From Acidobacteriaceae bacterium (GTDB taxonomy: Bacteria > Acidobacteriota > Vicinamibacteria > Vicinamibacterales > CAVVIG01), in contig JAISPN010000065.1 in NCBI GenBank assembly GCA_031274845.1, positions 1 through 21,873 of the forward strand: a stretch of DNA of 21,873 nt, read 5' to 3'. The position numbers were made by a program, and so were the translations under genes. This document shows, one piece after another, positions 1 through 7,326 of the stretch; the first letter of the stretch is position 1, and every line of letters starts with the position of its first letter. The notes under the pieces are model-generated. The model searched no databases. It worked only from the letters and a program-made list of their open reading frames with translations, and was not told the origin of the DNA.

Positions 1-2050
1 CCTGCTTGTCGCCGAGGACGTCACTGAAGACGATGTTGGTGCCGCCGAGGATATCGCCGTTGTTCGTGACGCCGACGTTCACCGAGGGGCGTCCTTCGAG
101 AAACATCTTCTCGAAGGGCTTCTTGCGCCGGACGTTGTCCTGCACGAGCGTGTGCGAGAGTGGCGCCTGAAAGTCGATGATGGGCCCCGGCGCGCCGAAG
201 TCGTCGCTCGCGACCGTGTGCAGCGGTTCGAGGCGATCCAGCGTGTGCACGCCGTACGAACTCTTGTAGTAGGTGACGAAGGCGAGACGCTTGCTGTCTG
301 TGCCGTTGTTCAGTACCACGGGCGAGAACAGGCCGCCGAGCGCGTCGGTGTACTGCCGCAGTTCGCCGGTCGTGAGATCCAGCATCCAGATGTTGTAGAT
401 GTTGCCGTTCTTGGCGGTCTCTGGATCGATCGTCACGGCGGGATCGGTCGCCGTTGACGAGAACACGAGCGTATGGTCGTCGAAGAAGTGCGCCGACGTT
501 TCGTCGTTGGTGCCGAAGGTCAGTTGCGTCTTCTTCTTCGTGTCGAGGTCGAGTCTGAACAGCTTCTGGTTGCCGCTGACGCGGGCGTTGTAGACGAGGA
601 ACTTGCCGTCTGGCGAGTACGTGGGGCCGTAGTCGAAGAAATCGTCCGACGTCAGGTTGTCGACTTCCTGCGTGTCGAGATTCACCGAGAAGATGTCGCG
701 GATGCCGTTCCGCATCGCGGAGAACGCGATCTGTGTGCCGTCGGCGGAGAACGCCGGCGACTCGGGATCGTCGACCGTTTTGAGCGCCAAGCGGTATTCG
801 ATCTTGCGCGTCAGCACGTTCTGGACGATGAGGGTTCGCTCCTTTTCGGTGCGCACGAAATAGCTGATGCGGTCGCCTTTTGCCGACCACGAAATCCAGT
901 GCATCGAGTTGGTGCGCTCGCCGCGCATGGTGATGTGATCCCACCCGAAGTTTTTGTCGAAGCCCTCGGTCATGTTGCGGACGATGGTGCCGTCCTTGGT
1001 CGAGACGAGGACGATGTCGACCTCGCCGTCCTTGCGGTTGATGGTGACGACCGCGAGGAGATCGCCGGACGGCGACGGCGCGATCGAGAGCGCTTCGGCG
1101 TAGTGCGTCCGTTCCTGATCGGGCGACAGATCGCGGCCGTAATCGGCGGGCCGATCCTTGTCTCGGAACGGTTTGAAGCGTTCTTTGAGATAGCGCTCGA
1201 ACGCCTGATCGAATTCCTCCGGCTTCATGCGGAACGCTTCCATGTAAGCGTCGTCGCCGCCGCCGACGACACTCTTGCGCAGCGCGAACAAATACTGGCG
1301 GACGCCTTCCTTGCCCCAGCGCGCTTCGATGAACTCAAACACCGCGTGGCCGAGCGTGTAGACGAGCAACGCGTTGCCGGTGTTGCCGTAGTCCTCCATC
1401 TTCGTCATCTTCGGCACGGTGTCGGTGATGGCGGCGTCGCGCACCTGCATCAGGTCGGTGGAGCTCCACTGGCCGCGCTCGTAGTCGGAGAGCCCTTCGT
1501 TCACCCACAGCGGCGTGCTCTGGCGGATGAGCCCTTGTGGAATGATGTCGAACTCGAAGATGTGCGTGAGCTCGTGGGTGATGAGGCCGTAGAGCTGATC
1601 GGGCGGATCGTCGATCGGCAGCAACATGCGATTGCGGTACGGCTCGGCGAACGCGCCGACGCCTTCCTGCGCCGCGCCGGGCGCGACGTTCTGCTGTTCG
1701 AACTCGCTGTGCGTTTTGAACAGAATCAGCGGAACCTTGATTGAGAGATCGTGTTTGAGGTCCGAGCTAATCTGCTGATACGCGCTCTCGGCGTAGCCAG
1801 CGATCCGTTCGAGATGCTGGTCGATCTCCGGGTAGTAGTAGATTTCAAAGTGATCGGTGGTGTAGATGTGCCAGTCGAAGCTGTCGTAGTGGATGTTGTT
1901 CTTGCCAAAGTACGGCACAAACGGCGTCTGCGCCGTGGCGACACCGACTCCACCAGCGACGAGCAGGGCGGCAAGCACACAGAGAGCGACCAGCGGGCCT
2001 CGACGCGCCAGACGACGTGTCAGGTGACGCGGGATGGTGCGGATACGCAT
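1..2050 (-). CDS. Secreted HExxH metallopeptidase with PD40/TolB-like beta-propeller (partial, 3' end outside window)
   Basis: The reading frame is open for 683 codons from the ATG at 2050 to the window edge, so the C-terminus is missing. Residues 1-41 form an Arg-rich n-region, a hydrophobic stretch and a likely signal-peptidase site after ATAQ. A gluzincin-type motif HELTH (H159, E160, H163) with a downstream NEG-LSDY (E185 as probable third zinc ligand) marks a peptidase-MA-like catalytic domain. From about residue 310 there are PD40/WD40-like blades, for example SPAFSADGTQIAF and GPTYSPDGKFLVY, expected to form a periplasmic beta-propeller. The last visible residues (NVGVTNNGDILGG...FSDVLGDK) look like the entry to an outer-membrane barrel or surface-antigen domain; this is inference. 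A GAGGT lies 7-11 nt upstream of the ATG. The gene is divergent from the thioredoxin gene. Substrate unknown. Confidence 0.85.
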   Translation of the reverse strand, partial: MRIRTIPRHLTRRLARRGPLVALCVLAALLVAGGVGVATAQTPFVPYFGKNNIHYDSFDWHIYTTDHFEIYYYPEIDQHLERIAGYAESAYQQISSDLKHDLSIKVPLILFKTHSEFEQQNVAPGAAQEGVGAFAEPYRNRMLLPIDDPPDQLYGLITHELTHIFEFDIIPQGLIRQSTPLWVNEGLSDYERGQWSSTDLMQVRDAAITDTVPKMTKMEDYGNTGNALLVYTLGHAVFEFIEARWGKEGVRQYLFALRKSVVGGGDDAYMEAFRMKPEEFDQAFERYLKERFKPFRDKDRPADYGRDLSPDQERTHYAEALSIAPSPSGDLLAVVTINRKDGEVDIVLVSTKDGTIVRNMTEGFDKNFGWDHITMRGERTNSMHWISWSAKGDRISYFVRTEKERTLIVQNVLTRKIEYRLALKTVDDPESPAFSADGTQIAFSAMRNGIRDIFSVNLDTQEVDNLTSDDFFDYGPTYSPDGKFLVYNARVSGNQKLFRLDLDTKKKTQLTFGTNDETSAHFFDDHTLVFSSTATDPAVTIDPETAKNGNIYNIWMLDLTTGELRQYTDALGGLFSPVVLNNGTDSKRLAFVTYYKSSYGVHTLDRLEPLHTVASDDFGAPGPIIDFQAPLSHTLVQDNVRRKKPFEKMFLEGRPSVNVGVTNNGDILGGTNIVFSDVLGDKQ

Positions 2051-2132
2051 AAGCAGTACCTCGAAGGGGAACGGACCGTCGTCGATCTTACTGTGAGGCT
2101 GCGGCTCTGCAAACACCGATCCAAGGCTCCGT

Positions 2133-2138
2133 TACAAT
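2133..2138 (+). promoter_or_regulatory. Candidate -10 box (TACAAT) for the leader ORF/thioredoxin unit
   Basis: TACAAT matches the sigma-70 -10 consensus in five of six positions and sits 13 nt before the 34-codon ORF at 2152. No convincing -35 is visible. The rest of the 2051-2252 gap holds the upstream region of the divergent peptidase gene and the small ORF. Confidence 0.35.
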
Positions 2139-2151
2139 TTTGGAAAGAAAT

Positions 2152-2256
2152 ATGAAAGGCGGCGCGTCAGGCGTGCTGGATGTGGTCACTTGTGTTGAGG
2201 CACGATGTCCACGCGGCATGGCAGTCGCCGGTCACAGCGGGGGAGGTCAGGTATGA
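2152..2256 (+). CDS. Possible 34-aa leader peptide coupled to the thioredoxin gene
   Basis: A short ORF starts at ATG 2152 after a GGAAAG that is well placed as a ribosome-binding site. It encodes 34 residues with two cysteines (TCVEARC, residues 13-19). Its TGA stop (2254-2256) overlaps the ATG of the thioredoxin gene (2253) in an ATGA junction, the usual arrangement for translational coupling. No family is recognised. It may be a regulatory leader peptide, a genuine small protein, or a chance ORF. The ATGA overlap and the upstream TACAAT are what raise it above background. Confidence 0.35.
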   Translation: MKGGASGVLDVVTCVEARCPRGMAVAGHSGGGQV

Positions 2257-2846
2257 AGATACGTTGGACAATCGCGGTGCTTGGCGCGCTGGCGCTGGCG
2301 GCGTTGACGGTGACGACCGAGATGCCCTGGCTCTTTCGCGACGAGCCGATGATGGTGCGGGTCGAGCAGCCGGACGTGTCTCCGGGGGACAGGAACAGCG
2401 GCGAACCAATGCTGGCGTGTCCGGCGGACGCCAAGCCAGCGAATCTCGCCTTCACCCTGAAAGACATCAACGGGAAAGACGTCTCGCTCGCGCAGTACAA
2501 GGGCAAGGTCATCCTGCTCGACTTCTGGGCGACCTGGTGTGGACCGTGCAAGGTCGAGATTCCGCACTTCATCAACTTGCAGAATCAATACGGCAAGGAT
2601 GGTCTGCAGATTATCGGCGTGTCGGTGGACGATCCACTCGACAAGCTGCTGCCGTACGTGCAGGAGATGAAGATGAACTATCTGGTGTTGCAGGGGCTCG
2701 GTCACGACGATCTGCAGGATGCCTACGGCCCCATCCTCGGCATTCCGGTGAGCGTGATGATTTCGCGCGACGGAAAAGTCTGCGCGACACACGCGGGGCT
2801 CACCGGGAAAGATGTCTTCGAGCGCGAGATCAAGGCACTGCTCTGA
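2253..2846 (+). CDS. TlpA/ResA-like membrane-anchored thioredoxin
   Basis: A 197-aa protein with an N-terminal membrane anchor or uncleaved signal (about residues 4-21) and an extracytoplasmic thioredoxin fold. The active site is WCGPCK (C96, C99) preceded by LLDFWAT. The AlkhC/TSA-like strand pattern and the proline in GIPVSVM (the cis-Pro region) follow. This is the layout of TlpA/ResA reductases, which keep cytochrome c haem sites or copper-centre cysteines reduced in the periplasm. Two extra cysteines (ACPAD near 56; KVCATH near 175) lie outside the active site. The start at 2253 was preferred to an in-frame ATG at 2205 because GGGGGAGGT lies just upstream of 2253 and the signal anchor begins there. 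Its exact partner cannot be told from sequence, although a Sco-type copper lipoprotein is encoded 6 kb away. Confidence 0.88.
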   Translation: MKIRWTIAVLGALALAALTVTTEMPWLFRDEPMMVRVEQPDVSPGDRNSGEPMLACPADAKPANLAFTLKDINGKDVSLAQYKGKVILLDFWATWCGPCKVEIPHFINLQNQYGKDGLQIIGVSVDDPLDKLLPYVQEMKMNYLVLQGLGHDDLQDAYGPILGIPVSVMISRDGKVCATHAGLTGKDVFEREIKALL

Positions 2847-2870
2847 ACGGTTCGTGCAAGACCTGCGTGA

Positions 2871-2876
2871 TATGAT
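2871..2876 (+). promoter_or_regulatory. Extended -10 box (TGATATGAT) before the small CGC protein
   Basis: TATGAT preceded by TGA gives an extended -10. Only 9 nt separate it from the ATG at 2886, so the transcript would be leaderless or nearly so. No Shine-Dalgarno is visible. Confidence 0.45.
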
Positions 2877-2885
2877 GAACGAGCC

Positions 2886-3104
2886 ATGAAGGGGTTCACA
2901 CACGCTCGGCTGGCCTGCGGATGCCGGATCACGTTTCGCGACGGCGTCGAGGGGAGTCCGGTGACGGTCGTCGTCGATCAAAAGTCGCCGGCGTGCACGT
3001 TGCCGCTGCACGTGCGTGATCTGCCTCTCTACGATTATCGCGAGGCGCTGCGGCCGTCGACGCGGCTTGGTCCTCCTGAAGAAGAGTACGAGGAGGAAGG
3101 CTGA
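2886..3104 (+). CDS. Small protein with CGC motif, function unknown
   Basis: A 72-aa protein that I do not recognise. The N-terminus has LACGCRITFRDG (C11, C13) and there is one more cysteine at 37 (PACTL), which could bind metal but forms no standard zinc ribbon. The C-terminus is strongly acidic (PPEEEYEEEG). There is no signal peptide or membrane segment, so a cytoplasmic location is expected. It lies 39 nt after the thioredoxin gene with its own extended -10 at 2871. Coding is supported by the position of that promoter and by the typical composition, not by family membership. Confidence 0.55.
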   Translation: MKGFTHARLACGCRITFRDGVEGSPVTVVVDQKSPACTLPLHVRDLPLYDYREALRPSTRLGPPEEEYEEEG

Positions 3105-3199
3105 CGGCCTTTCGTGTCTCCCCGCCTGCTGTTTGTCGACATGCTCTACGTTTTTTGCGTTGTTCCTTCCGTGCGTCTCCCACTTGAACTGATCGTGCA

Positions 3200-3229
3200 T
3201 TGATGATCGTGGCTGGTTTCCTGTATATT
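3200..3229 (+). promoter_or_regulatory. Candidate sigma-70 promoter for the desaturase gene
   Basis: TTGATG (3200-3205) and TATATT (3224-3229) are separated by 18 nt. This would give a leader of roughly 35 nt to the GTG at 3270. The 3105-3269 gap otherwise shows only a short hairpin just after the upstream stop (AAGGC/GCCTT around 3097-3112) with no good T-tract. Confidence 0.35.
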
Positions 3230-3269
3230 CAGAGAACAGGCGTCCGCACCCTCCGAGAGAGTTGATCCC

Positions 3270-4169
3270 GTGGCGAAAAAGGTTTCATTTTTCGTGTTCT
3301 GGCTTGTACAAGCCTCGGCGTTGCTCGTGTTCTTCGTCCCGTTCACCTGGCCGTTGGTGGCGTTGTGGGCGGTCTCGCACTTCCTCCGCGCGATGGGACT
3401 GACGCTGTCATTCCATCGGTACTACGCGCACCGGTCGTTTCAGATGAATCGCGTGGCGCGCTTTATCTGGACGTTCATTGGTGTCGCGGCGATGCAGAAG
3501 GGACCGCTCTGGTGGGCGGGGCATCACGTCAACCATCACCGGTTTGCCGATCGCGAAGGCGATCCGCACAGCCCGATGGTGAGCGGGGTCTACTACGCGC
3601 ACATCGGCTGGTTCCTGAACGATGCGAAACACGATCGCATCGAAGCAACCAACCCGGTGATTCGCGACTTCTCGAAGGTTCCGGAAATCGCCTTCCTCGA
3701 TCGCTATTTCTTCCTGCCGCCGCTGATGCTCGCCGTCACGATGTTTGCGATTGGCGGCTGGCCGTGGCTCGTCTGGGGGTTCTGCCTGCCGACGATGACG
3801 CTCGCGCACTCGACGTTTGCCATCAACACGGTGAACCACATGTTCGGATCTCGGCGGTTCGATACGATCGACGAATCGCGGAACAATCCGATCACGGCGA
3901 TTTTTGCCGTCGGCGAAGGGTGGCACAACAACCACCATCGCTATCAGCGTTCCGCGCGCAACGGGTTCTACTGGTGGGAGTTCGATCCGACCTGGTATGC
4001 GATTCGCACGATGCAGGCCGTTGGGCTCGCCTGGAACGTTCAGCCGGTGCCTGAGCGGATTTACGCCGAAGCCAAGGCGACGCGCGAGCGCCGCGCCAAA
4101 AAGAACGATGCCGTGAGCGTCACGGAAGTGGTGCCGATCGGCCTCGAACTCGCGGAAGACGCCGAGTAG
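3270..4169 (+). CDS. Acyl-CoA / stearoyl-CoA-type delta-9 fatty acid desaturase
   Basis: A 299-aa integral membrane di-iron desaturase. The three histidine boxes are intact: HRYYAH (49-54), HHVNHH (85-90) and HNNHH (219-223), with an additional conserved H190 in NTVNH. Hydrophobic segments at about 7-46, 64-76 and 147-183 give the usual four-helix membrane core with the boxes facing the cytoplasm. Family members insert a cis double bond into acyl-CoA or membrane lipid acyl chains using O2 and reduced ferredoxin or cytochrome; no fused cytochrome b5 is present, so an external electron donor is needed. The start is GTG, with GAGAGAG upstream. The C-terminal 30 residues are charged and variable. 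A strong terminator follows at 4213-4252. Confidence 0.93.
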   Translation: MAKKVSFFVFWLVQASALLVFFVPFTWPLVALWAVSHFLRAMGLTLSFHRYYAHRSFQMNRVARFIWTFIGVAAMQKGPLWWAGHHVNHHRFADREGDPHSPMVSGVYYAHIGWFLNDAKHDRIEATNPVIRDFSKVPEIAFLDRYFFLPPLMLAVTMFAIGGWPWLVWGFCLPTMTLAHSTFAINTVNHMFGSRRFDTIDESRNNPITAIFAVGEGWHNNHHRYQRSARNGFYWWEFDPTWYAIRTMQAVGLAWNVQPVPERIYAEAKATRERRAKKNDAVSVTEVVPIGLELAEDAE

Positions 4170-4212
4170 CGCGCCGCGCGCACGTCAACCGTCGAAAATT
4201 GTTTCTTCATCG

Positions 4213-4252
4213 CGCGTGCCGCCGATCGTGGTGATCGGTGGCGCGCGTTTTT
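4213..4252 (+). terminator. Rho-independent terminator of the desaturase gene
   Basis: A 15-bp stem (4213-4227 with 4233-4247, two G-T wobbles), a 5-nt loop GTGGT and then five T (4248-4252). It is the most convincing intrinsic terminator in the window and lies 44 nt after the desaturase stop. Confidence 0.85.
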
Positions 4253-4255
4253 GGT

Positions 4256-4269
4256 GGGGGGGGGGGGGG
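4256..4269 (+). repeat. Homopolymer run of 14 G
   Basis: Fourteen consecutive G lie between the desaturase terminator and the presumed promoter of the SPFH gene. The tract ends 22 nt before the TACAAT at 4292, roughly at a -35 position. Such tracts slip during replication and can also form G-quadruplexes; the exact length may be an assembly estimate. Confidence 0.9.
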
Positions 4270-4291
4270 CGTCTCGCCTTCCGCTCGCCGC

Positions 4292-4297
4292 TACAAT
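4292..4297 (+). promoter_or_regulatory. Candidate -10 box (TACAAT) for the SPFH gene
   Basis: TACAAT lies 71 nt before the ATG at 4369, and a strong Shine-Dalgarno (CGGAGGAG) occupies the end of that leader. No -35 consensus is visible, but the G14 tract abuts that region. Confidence 0.35.
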
Positions 4298-4368
4298 CGT
4301 ATTGGGTCGCGCCACGGCACGACGATACTCGCGGCCATCATGGGATCGATTCATCGGAGGAGACGCGC

Positions 4369-5430
4369 ATGGGGCTGATGAACTTCATTAAGGGCGAACT
4401 CATCGAGATCATCGAGTGGACCGATGATTCCAGGGACACGCTCTCCTATCGCCTTCCGGATAACGACAAGGAAATCAAACGTGGCGCGCAGCTCATCGTC
4501 CGCGAGTCGCAGGTCGCGCAGTTTGTGTATCTCGGGCAGTTTGGCGATCTGTTCCAGCCGGGCAAGTACACGCTGACGACCGACAATATCCCGATCCTGA
4601 CCACGCTCAAGGGATGGAAGTACGGCTTCGAATCGCCGTTCAAGGCGGACGTCTACTACGTCACGACGCGGCTCTTTACCGGCAACAAGTGGGGGACGTC
4701 GAATCCGGTGATGGTGCGCGATCAGGATTTCGGGGTTGTGCGCCTGCGTGCGTTCGGTGTCTACGACTTCCGGATCGTCGATCCGCAGAAATTTCTCAAG
4801 GAAGTGGCCGGCACGGACATGCACTTCCGCCTCGATGAATTCACCGACGTGATGCGCGCGCGGCTCGTCAGCGTGTTCAGCGAAGCCGTGGCCGCGAGCA
4901 AGGTGCCGGCGCTCGATATCGCCACGCGCTACAACGAGCTGGGCGAGGCGTTACTGCCGCTCATCAACCCGGTGCTGTCGTCCAAGTACGGGCTCGAGAT
5001 GTCGAGTTTCGTCATCGAGAACGTCTCGGTGCCGCCAGAGGTCGAAGCGGCCATCGACAAGCGATCGAGCATGGCGGCGGTCGGGAACTTGAACGACTAC
5101 GTGAAGTACCAGATGGCGCAAGGGCTCGAGAAGGGGGGCGCTGGTGTCGCCGGTCTCGGTGCCGAGATGGCGGTGGGGATGGCGGTCGCGCAGCAGATGG
5201 TGAATCAGCCGGGCGGCATTGCCAGTCAAGCCACGCTTGCGATTGTACCTGCGCCTGCGGCTGCCACCGTGACGCTGCCCGAGATGCTCAGTCCCGCGGA
5301 CGCGGCGGTGGCGCTCGGCGTGGCGGAATCCGATGTCATGGCCAGCCTTGAATCCGGCGATCTCAAGGGCAAGAAGATCGGCACGCAGTGGCGCATCACG
5401 CGCGCGCAGTTGAACGACTTCCTGCAGTGA
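4369..5430 (+). CDS. SPFH-domain protein (YdjI / 'virion core protein'-like) with C-terminal excisionase-type HTH
   Basis: A 353-aa protein. Residues 1-235 match the YdjI-like SPFH group: it opens with FIKGELIEIIEW, has YRLPDNDKEIKRGAQLIVRESQ, then GRF-type body segments, and ends with SFVIENVSVPPEVEAAIDKR. A Gly/Ala/Met-rich linker (255-300) leads to residues 305-352 (LSPADAAVALGV...SGDLKGKKIGTQWRITRAQLNDFL), which read as an HTH_17/excisionase-like helix-turn-helix fold. Many YdjI proteins end instead in zinc-ribbon, GYF-like or SHOCT modules, so this tail is unusual. SPFH proteins form oligomeric membrane-associated scaffolds; B. subtilis YdjI works with PspA and YdjG/YdjH. There is no clear membrane segment. 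The ATG at 4369 was preferred to 4216 because of CGGAGGAG upstream and because the longer version would translate through the terminator and poly-G. The zinc-ribbon gene follows after 43 nt. Confidence 0.85.
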   Translation: MGLMNFIKGELIEIIEWTDDSRDTLSYRLPDNDKEIKRGAQLIVRESQVAQFVYLGQFGDLFQPGKYTLTTDNIPILTTLKGWKYGFESPFKADVYYVTTRLFTGNKWGTSNPVMVRDQDFGVVRLRAFGVYDFRIVDPQKFLKEVAGTDMHFRLDEFTDVMRARLVSVFSEAVAASKVPALDIATRYNELGEALLPLINPVLSSKYGLEMSSFVIENVSVPPEVEAAIDKRSSMAAVGNLNDYVKYQMAQGLEKGGAGVAGLGAEMAVGMAVAQQMVNQPGGIASQATLAIVPAPAAATVTLPEMLSPADAAVALGVAESDVMASLESGDLKGKKIGTQWRITRAQLNDFLQ

Positions 5431-5473
5431 TGACTCGTCACGACGCGGTGCTCCACGGTTATTAGTGTTGCCC

Positions 5474-6565
5474 ATGGCCGACGACGCTCCACACGCTGAA
5501 CCGGTTGCCACCGCGCGAGAGGCGTATCGCTGTCCCGCGTGTGGCGCGGATGCGCGCTGGAATCCTGCGAAACATGCGCTCGTCTGTCCGTATTGCGGGG
5601 TGGAATCGCCGGCGCCGTTGCAGGTCCGTACCGACGCCACCGTTATCGTCGAACACGATCTGGTCGAAGCGCTGCGCAACATTCCCGACGCGGCGCGCGG
5701 CTGGAAAGCGGAGAAGATCACCGTCCGCTGCCAGAGTTGTCAGGCGCTGTCGGTGTTCGATCCAGCGAAAGTCGCGCAACGGTGCGAGTTCTGCGGCTCG
5801 GCGCAGCTTGTGCCGTACGAGGAGACGAAAGAGGCGTTCAGTCCGGAATCGCTACTGCCGCTCAGGATTTCCGAGTCGCAGGCGCGGGATCTGATTCGCG
5901 CGTGGTACTCACAGCAATGGCTGGCGCCGAATGCGCTCAACCGGAAAGCGCTCACCGACCAGGTGCGCGCCATCTACCTGCCGTACTGGACATTCAACGC
6001 GAAGACATCCGCGCGCTGGACCGCTGAGGCTGGTACCTACTACTACACGGGAGCGGGCAAGGAGCGTGAGCGCCACGTGCGATGGACGCCTGCGTCTGGC
6101 GCGCTGACGCACGTTTTCGACAACGAGCTCGTGGCGGCATCGACGGGGATCAACGCCTCGCGATTGAAACAGGTCGAACCGTTTCCCGCGGACGGTCTCA
6201 TTCCCTACGATCCGGGCTACCTCGCGGGATGGACGGTCGAGCGCTATCAGATCGATCTCGCCGCCGCCGCAGAGCGTTCGCACGAGGAGATGGAGGCGGC
6301 GCTCCGGCAACTGTGCGCGTCTGCCATCCCTGGCGACACGTACCAGAATCTGCAGGTGCAGTCGAACTACACCGATCAAACGTTCAAGCACATTCTCGCG
6401 CCGGTCTGGGTGCTCACCTACGATTACGGCTCGTCGCACTATCAGGTCGTGATGAACGGCGTCACCGGCCGCATCTCCGGCGAGCGTCCGTGGAGCTGGA
6501 TCAAGGTTTCACTCGTCGTGTTGCTCGTGTTGATCGTGATTTACTTGATCAATCTCAACAACTGA
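5474..6565 (+). CDS. Tail-anchored double zinc-ribbon protein (YdjG-like)
   Basis: A 363-aa protein with two TFIIB-type zinc ribbons: C20-C23...C38-C41 and C86-C89...C104-C107, each CxxC-x14-CxxC. A central region without a clear enzyme signature follows (aromatic-rich YLPYWTF near 170), and then one hydrophobic C-terminal helix (about 342-359) ending in INLNN. The layout of N-terminal cytoplasmic zinc ribbons with a membrane anchor resembles B. subtilis YdjG, and the upstream neighbour is the YdjI-like SPFH protein, so the two probably form one membrane-associated unit. The start at ATG 5474 was chosen over a TTG at 5465; no Shine-Dalgarno is visible, but TATTAG lies 8 nt before the ATG. It converges with the EEP gene 20 nt away. 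DNA or protein as the zinc-ribbon partner is not determined. Confidence 0.8.
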   Translation: MADDAPHAEPVATAREAYRCPACGADARWNPAKHALVCPYCGVESPAPLQVRTDATVIVEHDLVEALRNIPDAARGWKAEKITVRCQSCQALSVFDPAKVAQRCEFCGSAQLVPYEETKEAFSPESLLPLRISESQARDLIRAWYSQQWLAPNALNRKALTDQVRAIYLPYWTFNAKTSARWTAEAGTYYYTGAGKERERHVRWTPASGALTHVFDNELVAASTGINASRLKQVEPFPADGLIPYDPGYLAGWTVERYQIDLAAAAERSHEEMEAALRQLCASAIPGDTYQNLQVQSNYTDQTFKHILAPVWVLTYDYGSSHYQVVMNGVTGRISGERPWSWIKVSLVVLLVLIVIYLINLNN

Positions 6566-6585
6566 AGGCTGTCGTCGCCGGCGCG

Positions 6586-7308
6586 CTAGATGCGAATGTC
6601 GGCGACGAGCGGCAGATGATCCGACGTGACGAGCGACAGCCGGTTCCGGACGAGCTCGACGCCGACGATCTCCAGCGCGCCGTCGTAGTAGATGTGATCG
6701 AGGTGCACGAGCGGGAAGAATCCGGGATAGGTGCGCCGGCGCGTCAGATATTTTCCGAGTTCGAGACTCTTCAGCTTGCTGCTGAGGAGTGTCGTCGTCA
6801 GCCCCTTCATCCACTCGTTGAAATCGCCCATCACGATCTTCGGTCCGGTGATATGACGATCGGCGACGAGCGTCGCCAGACGCTGTGCTTGGTACCGGCG
6901 TTCGAGAATCGCCGTGCCGAGGTGCACGTTGTAGACGTGCAGCACGCGGCCATGGACGTTGAGATCGACACGTTGGAGACAGCGCTCCTCGCAGCTTTTC
7001 CACGAGAGGTCGTGCTGGGCGTGATGGACGGTGGGAAATCGGCTCAGCACGACATTGCCGAACTGATGCCCGCGCAGCCGCCGCGCGGACGCCATCACCC
7101 ATCCCATGCCGAGGCCGGCGCCGATCGCTTCGATGTGACTGGTGCCGCTCGGCCCCGCGCCGATGACTTCTTGCAAGGCGACGACATCCGCGTTGATGGC
7201 GCGCAAGACGTCGACCACGCGCTCGGGACGCGTGCGCCGGTCCATGCCGCGGCTGCGATGGATGTTGTAGGTGACGATGCGGAGGGGCGTCTGGAGGTCC
7301 TGCGGCAC
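6586..7308 (-). CDS. Endonuclease/exonuclease/phosphatase (EEP) family protein
   Basis: A 240-aa cytoplasmic protein with the full EEP motif set: TYNIH (N15), LQEV (E47), YNVHLG (H129), GDFNEW (D162, N164), LDHIY (D204, H205) and SDHLPL (D230, H231). These residues coordinate Mg2+ and attack a phosphodiester or phosphomonoester. The short length and the GTSHIEAIG region match the group often annotated as EEP family hydrolases near cardiolipin or lipid-phosphate genes, but the substrate cannot be read from sequence. The start is GTG at 7308, directly preceded by a TATCAT hexamer 7 nt away. No other in-frame start precedes the TYNIH motif. Divergent from the CPCC protein gene with only 18 bp between start codons. 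Confidence 0.88.
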   Translation of the reverse strand: MPQDLQTPLRIVTYNIHRSRGMDRRTRPERVVDVLRAINADVVALQEVIGAGPSGTSHIEAIGAGLGMGWVMASARRLRGHQFGNVVLSRFPTVHHAQHDLSWKSCEERCLQRVDLNVHGRVLHVYNVHLGTAILERRYQAQRLATLVADRHITGPKIVMGDFNEWMKGLTTTLLSSKLKSLELGKYLTRRRTYPGFFPLVHLDHIYYDGALEIVGVELVRNRLSLVTSDHLPLVADIRI

Positions 7309-7314
7309 TCCCGT

Positions 7315-7321
7315 TATGATA
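7315..7321. promoter_or_regulatory. Overlapping divergent -10 boxes (TATGATA)
   Basis: On the + strand TATGAT (7315-7320) lies 6 nt before the ATG at 7327. On the - strand TATCAT (7321-7316) lies 7 nt before the GTG at 7308. The two hexamers share five base pairs, so a single AT-rich element could serve both genes, each transcript starting at or near its start codon. Confidence 0.6.
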
Positions 7322-7326
7322 GGGCC

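Noticed and set aside
473..1744. 423-codon open frame on the + strand
   Set aside because: It is antisense to the peptidase/propeller gene, whose HExxH and PD40 motifs are clear; the + product is Arg/Val/Ala-rich with no recognisable motif.
4216..4368. Upstream extension of the SPFH frame
   Set aside because: It would translate through the terminator and G14 tract; 4369 has a strong Shine-Dalgarno.
6082..7326. Long + frame leading into the CPCC gene
   Set aside because: Overlaps the zinc-ribbon gene end and runs antisense to the EEP gene; the real start is ATG 7327.
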